5,466 bases of DNA from an uncultured Methylophilus sp. (lineage in GTDB: Bacteria > Pseudomonadota > Gammaproteobacteria > Burkholderiales > Methylophilaceae): NCBI GenBank assembly GCA_936943315.1, contig CAKZJM010000134.1, positions 1 to 5,466 on the forward strand, read 5' to 3'. Made by a program: the position numbers and the translations under genes. The notes under the pieces were generated by a model. The model made no database searches. It saw only the letters and a list, made by a program, of their open reading frames with translations, and had not been told where the DNA came from. Positions 1 to 5,462 of this stretch are shown in pieces; within the stretch, counting starts at the first letter, position 1, and every line of letters begins with the position of its first letter.

Positions 1-429
1 CCGCGCTTGAATCTGACTTTGGCGGCGTAAGCTGGAAGTGCCTACCACGCTACCTTGAGGCAGCTCTTCCAGGCTGGCATACGTATTGGAGACAAACGCA
101 TCTCTAGGGTCTTCGCGCTCACCCGTCGCCGCCAGCGTAAACCCCTCGGGTAAATGCATGGGCACATCTTTCATGCTATGCACCGCCAAATCCGCGCGGC
201 CGTCAGCCAGGGCATTTTCAAGCTCTTTGACAAACAGGCCTTTGCCACCAATGCGTGACAACGGTGAATCCAGAATCTGGTCGCCAGTGGTCGTCATGCC
301 TAAAATGCTGACGTCACACTGGGGATACAAGGCCTGTAACCTGGCCTGGATATGCTTGGCCTGCCACATGGCGAGTGCGCTTTCACGCGAGGCAATTACG
401 AGTTTGGCTGGAGGGGTCAATGTACTCAC
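1..429 (-). CDS. hemC: Hydroxymethylbilane synthase (porphobilinogen deaminase), N-terminal 143 residues, cut by window edge
   Basis: Cytosolic enzyme of tetrapyrrole synthesis that joins four porphobilinogen molecules into hydroxymethylbilane on a covalent dipyrromethane cofactor. The minus-strand translation from a GTG at 429-427 aligns along its whole length with E. coli HemC as I recall it. Residues 13-24 carry the ASRESALAMWQA motif, 61-71 GGKGLFVKELE, and 79-90 ADLAVHSMKDVP, whose Asp88 matches the catalytic Asp84 of E. coli. Residues 131-136 are TSSLRR, whose two arginines (135, 136) bind the cofactor and substrate. The frame is open at base 1, so roughly the last 165-170 residues, including the cofactor-attachment cysteine, lie outside the window. 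The GTG start is chosen because an in-frame stop occurs at 468-466 with no ATG between and because the family N-terminus fits; the only SD-like sequence is a weak AGG at 442-440, about 10 bases upstream. The family assignment is very secure; the start is fairly secure. Confidence 0.97.
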   Translation of the reverse strand, partial: MSTLTPPAKLVIASRESALAMWQAKHIQARLQALYPQCDVSILGMTTTGDQILDSPLSRIGGKGLFVKELENALADGRADLAVHSMKDVPMHLPEGFTLAATGEREDPRDAFVSNTYASLEELPQGSVVGTSSLRRQSQIQAR

Positions 430-612
430 AACAAGGTTACCTATTGATAGATTTAGCGCGGTATTTTAGCACGGCATCGCCACGGGGCTGAGGCCAATCG
501 CGGGATGAACCTTTTGCTCCCCAAGGCAGTCGGATTGAGTTATGCTGACACTTGCATAGCAACACGAAGTGGCTAAAAAGTCGCTATTCAACGATAAAAT
601 GGAGGACTATCC
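430..612. other. Divergent intergenic region between hemC and the MscS-like gene
   Basis: This 183-base spacer separates two divergently transcribed genes and should hold both promoters. The hemC side has the extended -10 described separately. On the plus side I see only poor candidates: TTGAGT at 535-540 has no good -10 at 17 bases, and TAAAAT at 595-600 has no -35 and overlaps the ribosome binding site region. A small inverted repeat, TATGC (541-545) and GCATA (554-558), lies in the likely promoter zone and could be an operator or chance. No small ORF or RNA gene is convincing here. Confidence 0.5.
456..471 (-). promoter_or_regulatory. Candidate extended -10 promoter for hemC
   Basis: On the minus strand the sequence TGC followed by TAAAAT (hexamer at 468-463, five of six matches to TATAAT) forms an extended -10 element. 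Transcription would start near 456 and give a leader of about 27 bases before the GTG start of hemC. No good -35 hexamer is seen 16-18 bases upstream, which is compatible with an extended -10 promoter. This is inference from sequence only. Confidence 0.4.
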
Positions 613-1281
613 ATGCAATACCAAATTGACATTTTTCTTTCTTCTCTCAATCAATTCTGGGTCGAACTGGTCCATTTTGTACCCAAATTACTCGCTGCCA
701 TGGTGATTCTGTTTTTCGGCTGGCTGGTCGCCAAAGCCGTCAGGATAGGCGTCAAACGCATTCTGGAACTGACGCATTTTGATACCTTTGCACAGCGGTC
801 TGGCCTCGAAGAGTTCATGCGCAGTGCCAATTACAAAGTCACTTTAAGCGGCATTATCAGCGAAGTGGTCTACTGGCTGGTGATTCTGCTCTTTGTCATT
901 ACAGGCGCTAACTCGCTGGGCCTCAATGAAGTGGCGGCCCTGTTAAAAGAGCTGGCCAGCTACCTGCCACACATTATTGTCGCCATCCTGGTGGTGATTT
1001 TCGGCACCTTGTTTGCGCGTTTTATCAACCGCCTGGTGTTTGCCTGGTTGCATAGCATCAAGTTTGAGCAGGCATTGATCATCAGCACTTCCGCCGAATA
1101 TTGCATACAGATTCTGGCGATTTTCATTGCCCTGGAACAATTGGGCATCGGCATGCAGCTCATCCATTCACTGTTTGTGATTGTGTTTGGCGCCGTGTTT
1201 TTGGCATTGGCGATCGCTTTTGGCCTGGGTGGCCGAGACTGGGCAGCCAAAGTGATTGATCAAGCGCAGAAGAAGAAATAA
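613..1281 (+). CDS. Small MscS-related integral membrane protein (conserved TM-helix repeat type), no beta domain
   Basis: A 222-residue inner-membrane protein predicted to be related to small-conductance mechanosensitive channels. A strong SD, GGAGGA at 601-606, sits six bases before the ATG. Hydrophobic helices are seen at about 22-43, 85-104, 117-139, 161-180 and 186-206. Two segments resemble each other and the 'conserved TM helix' repeat family: residues 24-51 (PKLLAAMVILFFGWLVAK...) and 119-146 (PHIIVAILVVIFGTLFAR...). The C-terminus ends the last helix with AFGLGGRDWAAKVI (202-215), the same kind of Gly-rich turn that closes the pore helix of MscS. After it only QAQKKK remains, so the cytoplasmic beta and alpha/beta cage domains of true MscS are absent. 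Whether it conducts ions is unknown; membership in the TM-helix family is known biology applied by inference. It is a single-gene unit with a terminator at 1301-1327, and its strand is opposite to both neighbours. Confidence 0.85.
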   Translation: MQYQIDIFLSSLNQFWVELVHFVPKLLAAMVILFFGWLVAKAVRIGVKRILELTHFDTFAQRSGLEEFMRSANYKVTLSGIISEVVYWLVILLFVITGANSLGLNEVAALLKELASYLPHIIVAILVVIFGTLFARFINRLVFAWLHSIKFEQALIISTSAEYCIQILAIFIALEQLGIGMQLIHSLFVIVFGAVFLALAIAFGLGGRDWAAKVIDQAQKKK

Positions 1282-1300
1282 GGCTCAAAGAAATACCGAG

Positions 1301-1327
1301 AAAGCGCTCAATCAATGAGCGCTTTTT
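1301..1327. terminator. Bidirectional intrinsic terminator between converging genes
   Basis: A perfect 10-bp stem, AAAGCGCTCA (1301-1310) and TGAGCGCTTT (1316-1325), closes a five-base loop. On the plus strand it ends in a run of five T at 1323-1327, and on the minus strand the stem is followed by TTTCTC. It lies 20 bases after the stop of the MscS-like gene and directly abuts the stop codon of the response regulator on the other strand, so it can terminate both converging transcripts. Confidence 0.9.
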
Positions 1328-2073
1328 CAGGCAGCCTTGATCAGATGCTGGTGACGCCTGCTAACCACCAGTGTCTCCGGGATATCCTTGATCAACACCA
1401 CCCATGCCGTTTCACCGGCCTCTTCCCCTGCTGAAATCTTTTGTTTTTCAAAGCCGCGAATCGCATCGCGTGCCACCAATGCGTTGCGGTGTATGCGCAC
1501 AAATTGGCCGGCATAGGTCTGTTCAAGCTGGTTAAGTGAGCTTTCGAGCAAATAGCTTTTTTCGCGTGTGCGTACCGTCACATATTTCAACTCGGCGCGG
1601 AAATAAAGCACGTCTGCCAGCGGAATCAGTAGCACCTTGCCGCGCTCTTGTATGCTCAAATGATCATGCGTTTGCTGCAATGACTGCAAGGCTTCTGACT
1701 GCTTAACCTGCAAGGGCCGCGCTTTGGCCAGCGCGGCGGCCAAGCGCTCACTGCGTATGGGTTTGAGTAAATAATCAATCGCATTCAGGTCAAAAGCCTG
1801 CACGGCATAATGATCATACGCTGTGGTAAAAATCAGGTTGGGTGGTTGCGTCAACCCGCGCAGGTGTTGCGCGAGTTCGATGCCATCCATCACAGGCATG
1901 CGGATATCCACCAACGCAATATCCACGTTAACCTGCTGCAACAGCGCCAAGGCTTCGACGCCATTGCCAGCTTCACCGGCCACGTCGTAGCCACCCACAT
2001 CGCCCACCAGGTCACGCAAGCGTTGCCTGGCTAGTGGCTCGTCATCCACAATCAATAATCGCTGCCTAGCCAT
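1327..2073 (-). CDS. algR: LytTR-family response regulator, AlgR-like
   Basis: A 248-residue DNA-binding response regulator of the AlgR/LytR type. The receiver domain spans about 5-120: acidic pocket Asp10-Asp11, phospho-acceptor Asp56 in LVDIRMPVMDG, conserved Thr84 in FTTAYD and Lys104 in LLKPIRSE. A linker leads to a LytTR DNA-binding domain at about 138-246, recognised by LIPLADVLYF (149-158), KYVTVRT (163-169), FVRIHRNALVAR (191-202) and a terminal VVSRRH (236-241). Colinearity with Pseudomonas AlgR, as recalled, is high throughout. The ATG at 2073-2071 overlaps the last eight bases of the kinase gene and has a good SD (GAGG, 2083-2080) inside the kinase coding sequence, so the two proteins are likely translationally coupled and are cognate partners. 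The target genes cannot be read from this window. Symbol given by homology and context; the function in alginate control should not be assumed. Confidence 0.93.
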   Translation of the reverse strand: MARQRLLIVDDEPLARQRLRDLVGDVGGYDVAGEAGNGVEALALLQQVNVDIALVDIRMPVMDGIELAQHLRGLTQPPNLIFTTAYDHYAVQAFDLNAIDYLLKPIRSERLAAALAKARPLQVKQSEALQSLQQTHDHLSIQERGKVLLIPLADVLYFRAELKYVTVRTREKSYLLESSLNQLEQTYAGQFVRIHRNALVARDAIRGFEKQKISAGEEAGETAWVVLIKDIPETLVVSRRHQHLIKAA

Positions 2074-3085
2074 GCACCACCTCAGACATCGGCCGCGTTG
2101 GGATCAGGATTTCAACGATATAGCGCTGGTCGGCTTCATACTGCCTTAACTGCGCCTCCAGGTCGTAATGCAGGCGCAACCGTTCGCGGATATTCTTGAG
2201 CGCCATTTTGTTGCCGCCAGATTTGTCACTGCGCGGTGACAGCGGGTTGCTGATACGCAACAGCAAACTCTTGCCGCTTGGCCGTATTTCAATATGAATC
2301 AGGCCGCCTTGCGATTGTGGCTCAATGCCATGATAAACCGCGTTTTCCAGCAAAGGCTGCAAAATCAGCGGCGGGATCATGATGTCGGGGGGCACTTCAG
2401 ACAATTGCCAGTCAACTTGCAAGCGCTCGTCCAACCGCAATTTTTCGATGTTGAGGTATTGCTGGCATAAGGCGATCTCCTGCGACAACGGCACCAGGTC
2501 ACGGTTGTCGGCCATGAGTACCCGGAACAACTCTGCCATATCCTCCAGCGCGTTTTCGGCACGCTGTGGCTGGCTGCGGATGAGCGATAGCGCGGCGTTG
2601 AGGCTATTAAACAGGAAATGTGGCCGGATACGCGCCTGTAAGGCCTGCAATCTGGCCTCGGCAATGGCTGGTGAGTAGGCGCGTTGCAGTAAATCCAGGT
2701 AATACAAACACACCAGTACATCCGCCACACATAACAACATCAATTGCCAGACTTGTGCCGTCGCTAGAGGCGTAATCCAGCGATCATAGGCAACCGCAGA
2801 CAACGCGGTCAGGCTGATCGCCAGCACGAAAATGCTCGCCAATGCCAACCGGTAAGGCCAGCGGCTGATCACCGGGTAAGCCAGTGTCAGCGCACCCATC
2901 ACCAGCAACAGGGGCGGCGCCCACTGGCTGCCAACTTGCGCCAGGTCATTCAGCCACGAAGACACATTCCAGCCGGACTGGCCGTCATAGACTGTGAGCA
3001 GCGCCAGCAAACAGAGATGCAGCAACAATACACGCAAGTGTATGCCCAGATTGCGGAAATTGGGGATGCGGCTAGTTTTACGCAC
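2066..3085 (-). CDS. algZ: LytS/AlgZ-type membrane sensor histidine kinase
   Basis: A 339-residue inner-membrane sensor kinase, partner of the overlapping response regulator. Four hydrophobic segments are visible at about 17-33, 55-73, 79-99 and 110-130, with little room for a periplasmic domain, so the signal may be sensed in or at the membrane. The His_kinase domain begins near 145 and carries the phospho-acceptor His156 in RPHFLFNSLN. The ATPase part has the N box PPLILQPLLENAVYHGI with Asn248. The usual GxGxGLxN lid motif is replaced by SGGNKMALKNIRERL (289-303), which I recall as common in the AlgZ/FimS subfamily. The start is a GTG at 3085-3083; the frame is open upstream to a stop at 3121-3119 with no ATG, and no clear SD precedes the GTG. 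The gene is transcribed divergently from argH, as in the Pseudomonas argH-algZ arrangement. Family secure; exact start less so. Confidence 0.94.
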   Translation of the reverse strand: MRKTSRIPNFRNLGIHLRVLLLHLCLLALLTVYDGQSGWNVSSWLNDLAQVGSQWAPPLLLVMGALTLAYPVISRWPYRLALASIFVLAISLTALSAVAYDRWITPLATAQVWQLMLLCVADVLVCLYYLDLLQRAYSPAIAEARLQALQARIRPHFLFNSLNAALSLIRSQPQRAENALEDMAELFRVLMADNRDLVPLSQEIALCQQYLNIEKLRLDERLQVDWQLSEVPPDIMIPPLILQPLLENAVYHGIEPQSQGGLIHIEIRPSGKSLLLRISNPLSPRSDKSGGNKMALKNIRERLRLHYDLEAQLRQYEADQRYIVEILIPTRPMSEVVHG

Positions 3086-3113
3086 AGCGTGATGTTCATT
3101 TATAATGTGGCTC
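3077..3113 (+). promoter_or_regulatory. Candidate sigma70-type promoter for argH
   Basis: A perfect TATAAT lies at 3101-3106, preceded at 18 bases by TTTACG (3077-3082, four of six matches to TTGACA), which is inside the 5' end of the divergent kinase gene. Transcription would begin near 3113. The leader would be about 76 bases to the TTG start at 3189 or 19 bases to the GTG at 3132. The -10 box sits between the kinase start codon and the kinase -10 box, so the two promoters overlap. Confidence 0.5.
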
Positions 3114-3146
3114 CAGCATCATAAGTATTAAGTGCCACTGGCGCAA
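3111..3146 (-). promoter_or_regulatory. Candidate sigma70-type promoter for the algZ-algR operon
   Basis: On the minus strand, TTGCGC (3146-3141) and TATGAT (3123-3118) are separated by exactly 17 bases. The -10 matches five of six consensus positions and the -35 three of six. The predicted start is near 3111, giving a leader of about 26 bases before the GTG of the kinase. Inferred from sequence only. Confidence 0.45.
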
Positions 3147-3188
3147 GCCGCGACCCGTGTACCCATTTTGGCAGAAAGAATTTTTGCT

Positions 3189-4607
3189 TTGACAACTCCG
3201 CAATCCAACACACAGTCTTCACTACACCAAAAAGACCAGGCATGGTCCGGCCGCTTTAACGAGCCCGTGGCCGAACTGGTCAAACGCTACACCGCCTCTG
3301 TCGATTTCGACAAACGCTTGGCCGCATTCGATATCCAAGGTTCGGTTGCACATGCCACTATGCTGGGTGAACAAGGCATTATTTCGGCACAGGATGTAGA
3401 AGACATTAAACGTGGGCTGGGCGAAATTCTCACCGAAATTGAAGCCGGACAGTTTGAGTGGCTGCTGGACCTGGAAGATGTACACCTGAATATCGAACGT
3501 CGCCTGACCGAAAAAATCGGCGATGCCGGTAAGCGCTTACACACCGGCCGCTCACGCAACGACCAGGTGGCGACTGACGTGCGCCTGTGGCTGCGCAGCG
3601 TGGTCGATGACAGTATTGCAGGCATCCGCGCGCTGCAAACCTCGCTGCTGGATCTGGCCGAGCAACACGCCGCCACCATCATGCCGGGCTTTACGCACCT
3701 GCAAGTAGCGCAACCCGTCACCTTCGGCCATCACCTGATGGCCTATTTTGAAATGCTTAACCGCGACGCCGAGCGTTTTGCCGATGCGCGTAAACGCATC
3801 AACCGTCTGCCCCTAGGTGCAGCGGCACTGGCTGGCACCAGCTATCCGATCAAGCGTGAACGCGTCGCCGAACTGCTAGGCTTTGACAGCGTCTGCCAGA
3901 ACTCGCTGGACGCCGTCTCTGACCGTGATTTCGCTATTGAATTTAACGCGGCCGCTTCATTACTCATGATGCACCTGTCACGTTTCTCCGAAGAACTGAT
4001 TTTATGGATGAGCCCCAGATTCGGCTTTATTGATATCGCCGACCGCTTCTGTACCGGCTCTTCCATAATGCCGCAAAAGAAAAACCCTGACGTGCCAGAA
4101 CTGGTGCGCGGCAAAACCGGCCGCGTCTATGGCCACTTAATCGGTTTGCTGACTTTGATGAAAGGCCAGCCACTGGCCTATAACAAAGACAACCAGGAAG
4201 ACAAAGAACCGTTGTTTGACGTGGCCGACACCTTGCTGGTGACCTTGCAGATTTACGCCGACATGCTGAGCGGCATCACCGTCAAAGCCGACAATATGCG
4301 CCAAGCCGCGCTAGAAGGCTTTGCCACAGCGACTGACCTCGCCGATTACCTGGTGAAAAAAGGCATGCCGTTCCGCGATGCACACGAAGTCGTTGCCCAT
4401 GCCGTCAAAGCCGGCGTCGAATCAGGCCGTGACTTAGCCGAATTCAGCCTGGCTGAGTTGCAGGCGTTTAGTGCCACCATCAGCGACGACGTGTTTGAAG
4501 TGCTCACACTCGAAGGCTCCGTCGCCAGCCGCAACCACACCGGCGGCACCGCGCCAGAGCAAGTGCGCCGTGCCATTGCACAAGCCAGGCAACAATTAGG
4601 CAGCTGA
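3189..4607 (+). CDS. argH: Argininosuccinate lyase
   Basis: Cytosolic homotetrameric enzyme of the fumarase/aspartase superfamily that splits argininosuccinate into arginine and fumarate, the last step of arginine synthesis. Numbering from the TTG at 3189 (472 residues): WSGRF near the N-terminus, the HTGRSRND motif at 118-125, PGFTHLQ with the catalytic-region His170, and the superfamily signature GSSIMPQKKNP at 290-300 with the flexible-loop catalytic serine. The C-terminal domain retains LADYLVKKGMPFRDAH, close to E. coli ArgH. The open frame extends upstream to a GTG at 3132 (491 residues), but the extra 19 residues do not resemble the family, whose E. coli member has 457. The TTG has an SD-like AGAAAG at 3173-3178, whereas the GTG has none. 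I therefore prefer 3189 but cannot exclude 3132. The TGA stop shares its last A with the ATG of the next gene. No missing catalytic motif is seen. Confidence 0.97.
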   Translation: MTTPQSNTQSSLHQKDQAWSGRFNEPVAELVKRYTASVDFDKRLAAFDIQGSVAHATMLGEQGIISAQDVEDIKRGLGEILTEIEAGQFEWLLDLEDVHLNIERRLTEKIGDAGKRLHTGRSRNDQVATDVRLWLRSVVDDSIAGIRALQTSLLDLAEQHAATIMPGFTHLQVAQPVTFGHHLMAYFEMLNRDAERFADARKRINRLPLGAAALAGTSYPIKRERVAELLGFDSVCQNSLDAVSDRDFAIEFNAAASLLMMHLSRFSEELILWMSPRFGFIDIADRFCTGSSIMPQKKNPDVPELVRGKTGRVYGHLIGLLTLMKGQPLAYNKDNQEDKEPLFDVADTLLVTLQIYADMLSGITVKADNMRQAALEGFATATDLADYLVKKGMPFRDAHEVVAHAVKAGVESGRDLAEFSLAELQAFSATISDDVFEVLTLEGSVASRNHTGGTAPEQVRRAIAQARQQLGS

Positions 4608-5332
4608 TGAGCCACAGCCACCATCTACCGAGTAAGCGCAAATCATACCCGGTCATGATGATGGGGCTGTTACTAGCCGTTAGCCTGTTGCTGATCAACC
4701 AGCATAGCGATGCCGCATTAGGCATCGCCAACCCCAAGCACGAACAAGCCATGTTATGGCCGCTATTGCCGGGTGAAAGCGTCAACAGCCTGGCAGCCAA
4801 ACTCTACCCGCAGAGCCCGGTGTTGCAACAACGCTTTGTGCAGCAATCCATCACGTTAAGCCGCAGCCGCGGCATCCTGCTGCGCCCCGATGAGCGTAGC
4901 AAAACCGCGCAACTCATTGCGGTCCCCAATGCGCAAACCCTGCACACCCTCACCCACCGCATCAAAAAAGCCGATGAAATCGACACCGAAGCATTTGTCA
5001 CTCCAGGGCTGGTCATGAGCGTGCAACTCACGCAGGATGCACAACAGTCAGGCTGGCATTGGCCCAAGCTCACACTGCCCGCGCTGCACTTGCCAGAAGG
5101 GCTCTCGTTAAAAGGTTATTCTTTTTCTGTAGGGCATTTGACGGAACGCATTGGAGCAGTGAAATCACATATTGTGGAAACCTATCAGGCTAATGCACGC
5201 GCGATTGCGCGGACGCCGGTAAAACGGCTTTATCAGACACCGCAATTGGCGGTGATTGTGGTGAGTGCGTTGTTATTGCTGGGGTTGAGTTTGGCTTGGG
5301 GGATTTTGGAAGAGCGGCGGGATAAGCGGTAA
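4607..5332 (+). CDS. Unrecognised membrane-anchored protein with LysM-like segment, coupled to argH
   Basis: I do not recognise this 241-residue protein beyond general features. A short basic N-terminus (SKRK, 9-12) leads into a hydrophobic segment at about 14-31, a signal anchor or a signal peptide with possible cleavage near SDA-A (34-37). Residues 50-108 resemble a LysM-type fold: LLPGESVNSLAAKLYP at the start, then QQRFVQQSITLSR, and an ending LIAVP. This suggests weak peptidoglycan or glycan binding, as inference only. A second hydrophobic helix at 214-233 is followed by a charged tail EERRDKR, so the middle of the protein is probably periplasmic with both ends in the cytoplasm. Its ATG overlaps the argH stop by one base (TGATG), and AGG at 4598-4600 offers a ribosome site, so it is likely co-transcribed and coupled with argH. 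The last 230 bases shift from C-rich to G-rich coding sequence. It is a real gene by length, topology and coupling; function unknown. Confidence 0.82.
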   Translation: MSHSHHLPSKRKSYPVMMMGLLLAVSLLLINQHSDAALGIANPKHEQAMLWPLLPGESVNSLAAKLYPQSPVLQQRFVQQSITLSRSRGILLRPDERSKTAQLIAVPNAQTLHTLTHRIKKADEIDTEAFVTPGLVMSVQLTQDAQQSGWHWPKLTLPALHLPEGLSLKGYSFSVGHLTERIGAVKSHIVETYQANARAIARTPVKRLYQTPQLAVIVVSALLLLGLSLAWGILEERRDKR

Positions 5333-5344
5333 GTTTTTTGTAGT

Positions 5345-5380
5345 CTAAACAAATTAGTGCCACTCTTAATTGCTGTTTAG
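5345..5380. repeat. Imperfect AT-rich inverted repeat downstream of the last gene
   Basis: CTAAACA-AATTA (5345-5356) can pair with TAATT-GC-TGTTTAG (5367-5380), giving 12 base pairs with a two-base GC bulge and a ten-base loop. No T run follows, so it is at best a weak terminator or a transcript-end hairpin. The gene before it also has a six-T run at 5334-5339 without a preceding stem. Confidence 0.45.
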
Positions 5381-5383
5381 CTG

Positions 5384-5395
5384 GATTAATTAATC
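5384..5395. repeat. 12-bp perfect palindrome in AT-rich spacer
   Basis: GATTAATTAATC is a perfect self-complementary dodecamer just after the imperfect stem. It could be a protein-binding site for a gene beyond the window or a by-product of AT-richness; sequence alone does not decide. Confidence 0.35.
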
Positions 5396-5403
5396 ATTTA
5401 TTT

Positions 5404-5462
5404 CGCCTCTTGGCGACCATTCTTTCTTATGCTTGTCCATAAGAAAGAAGGCAAAGAACAAG
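5404..5462. repeat. Hairpin element, probable dispersed intergenic repeat
   Basis: A small hairpin CGCC-TCTT-GGCG (5404-5415) is followed by a perfect 12-bp stem, TTCTTTCTTATG (5420-5431) and CATAAGAAAGAA (5438-5449), with loop CTTGTC (5432-5437). The tail GGCAAAGAACAAG repeats part of the purine-rich arm: AAAGAA at 5453-5458 could pair with TTCTTT in competition, and ACAAG (5458-5462) is complementary to loop bases CTTGT. Neither strand has a T run after the stem, so it is not a typical intrinsic terminator. It resembles the TTCTTT...AAAGAA intergenic hairpins I recall from proteobacterial genomes; copy number elsewhere cannot be seen here. Confidence 0.6.

Noticed and set aside
86..469. Open frame of 127 codons on the plus strand
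   Set aside because: It lies antisense to hemC, which is identified by many catalytic motifs. The product has no recognisable features and no SD.
541..558. Inverted repeat TATGC...GCATA upstream of the MscS-like gene as an operator
   Set aside because: Arms of five bases are too short to separate from chance, and no regulator or matching promoter can be assigned.
568..585. Near-direct repeat AGTGGCT / AGTCGCT with 11-base spacing, a possible response-regulator site
   Set aside because: Seven-base units with one mismatch are weak, and they do not match the AlgR site as I recall it.
943..1250. Two minus-strand open frames inside the MscS-like gene
   Set aside because: They are shadows of a coding sequence with clear SD, membrane helices and family motifs; their products are low-complexity and lack family features.
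3287..3734. Several antisense and alternate-frame open frames within argH
   Set aside because: High-GC codon structure of a well conserved enzyme creates long stop-free shadows; none has a ribosome site or a sensible protein.
5334..5339. Six-T run after the last gene as an intrinsic terminator
   Set aside because: No stable GC-rich stem precedes it within the normal distance.
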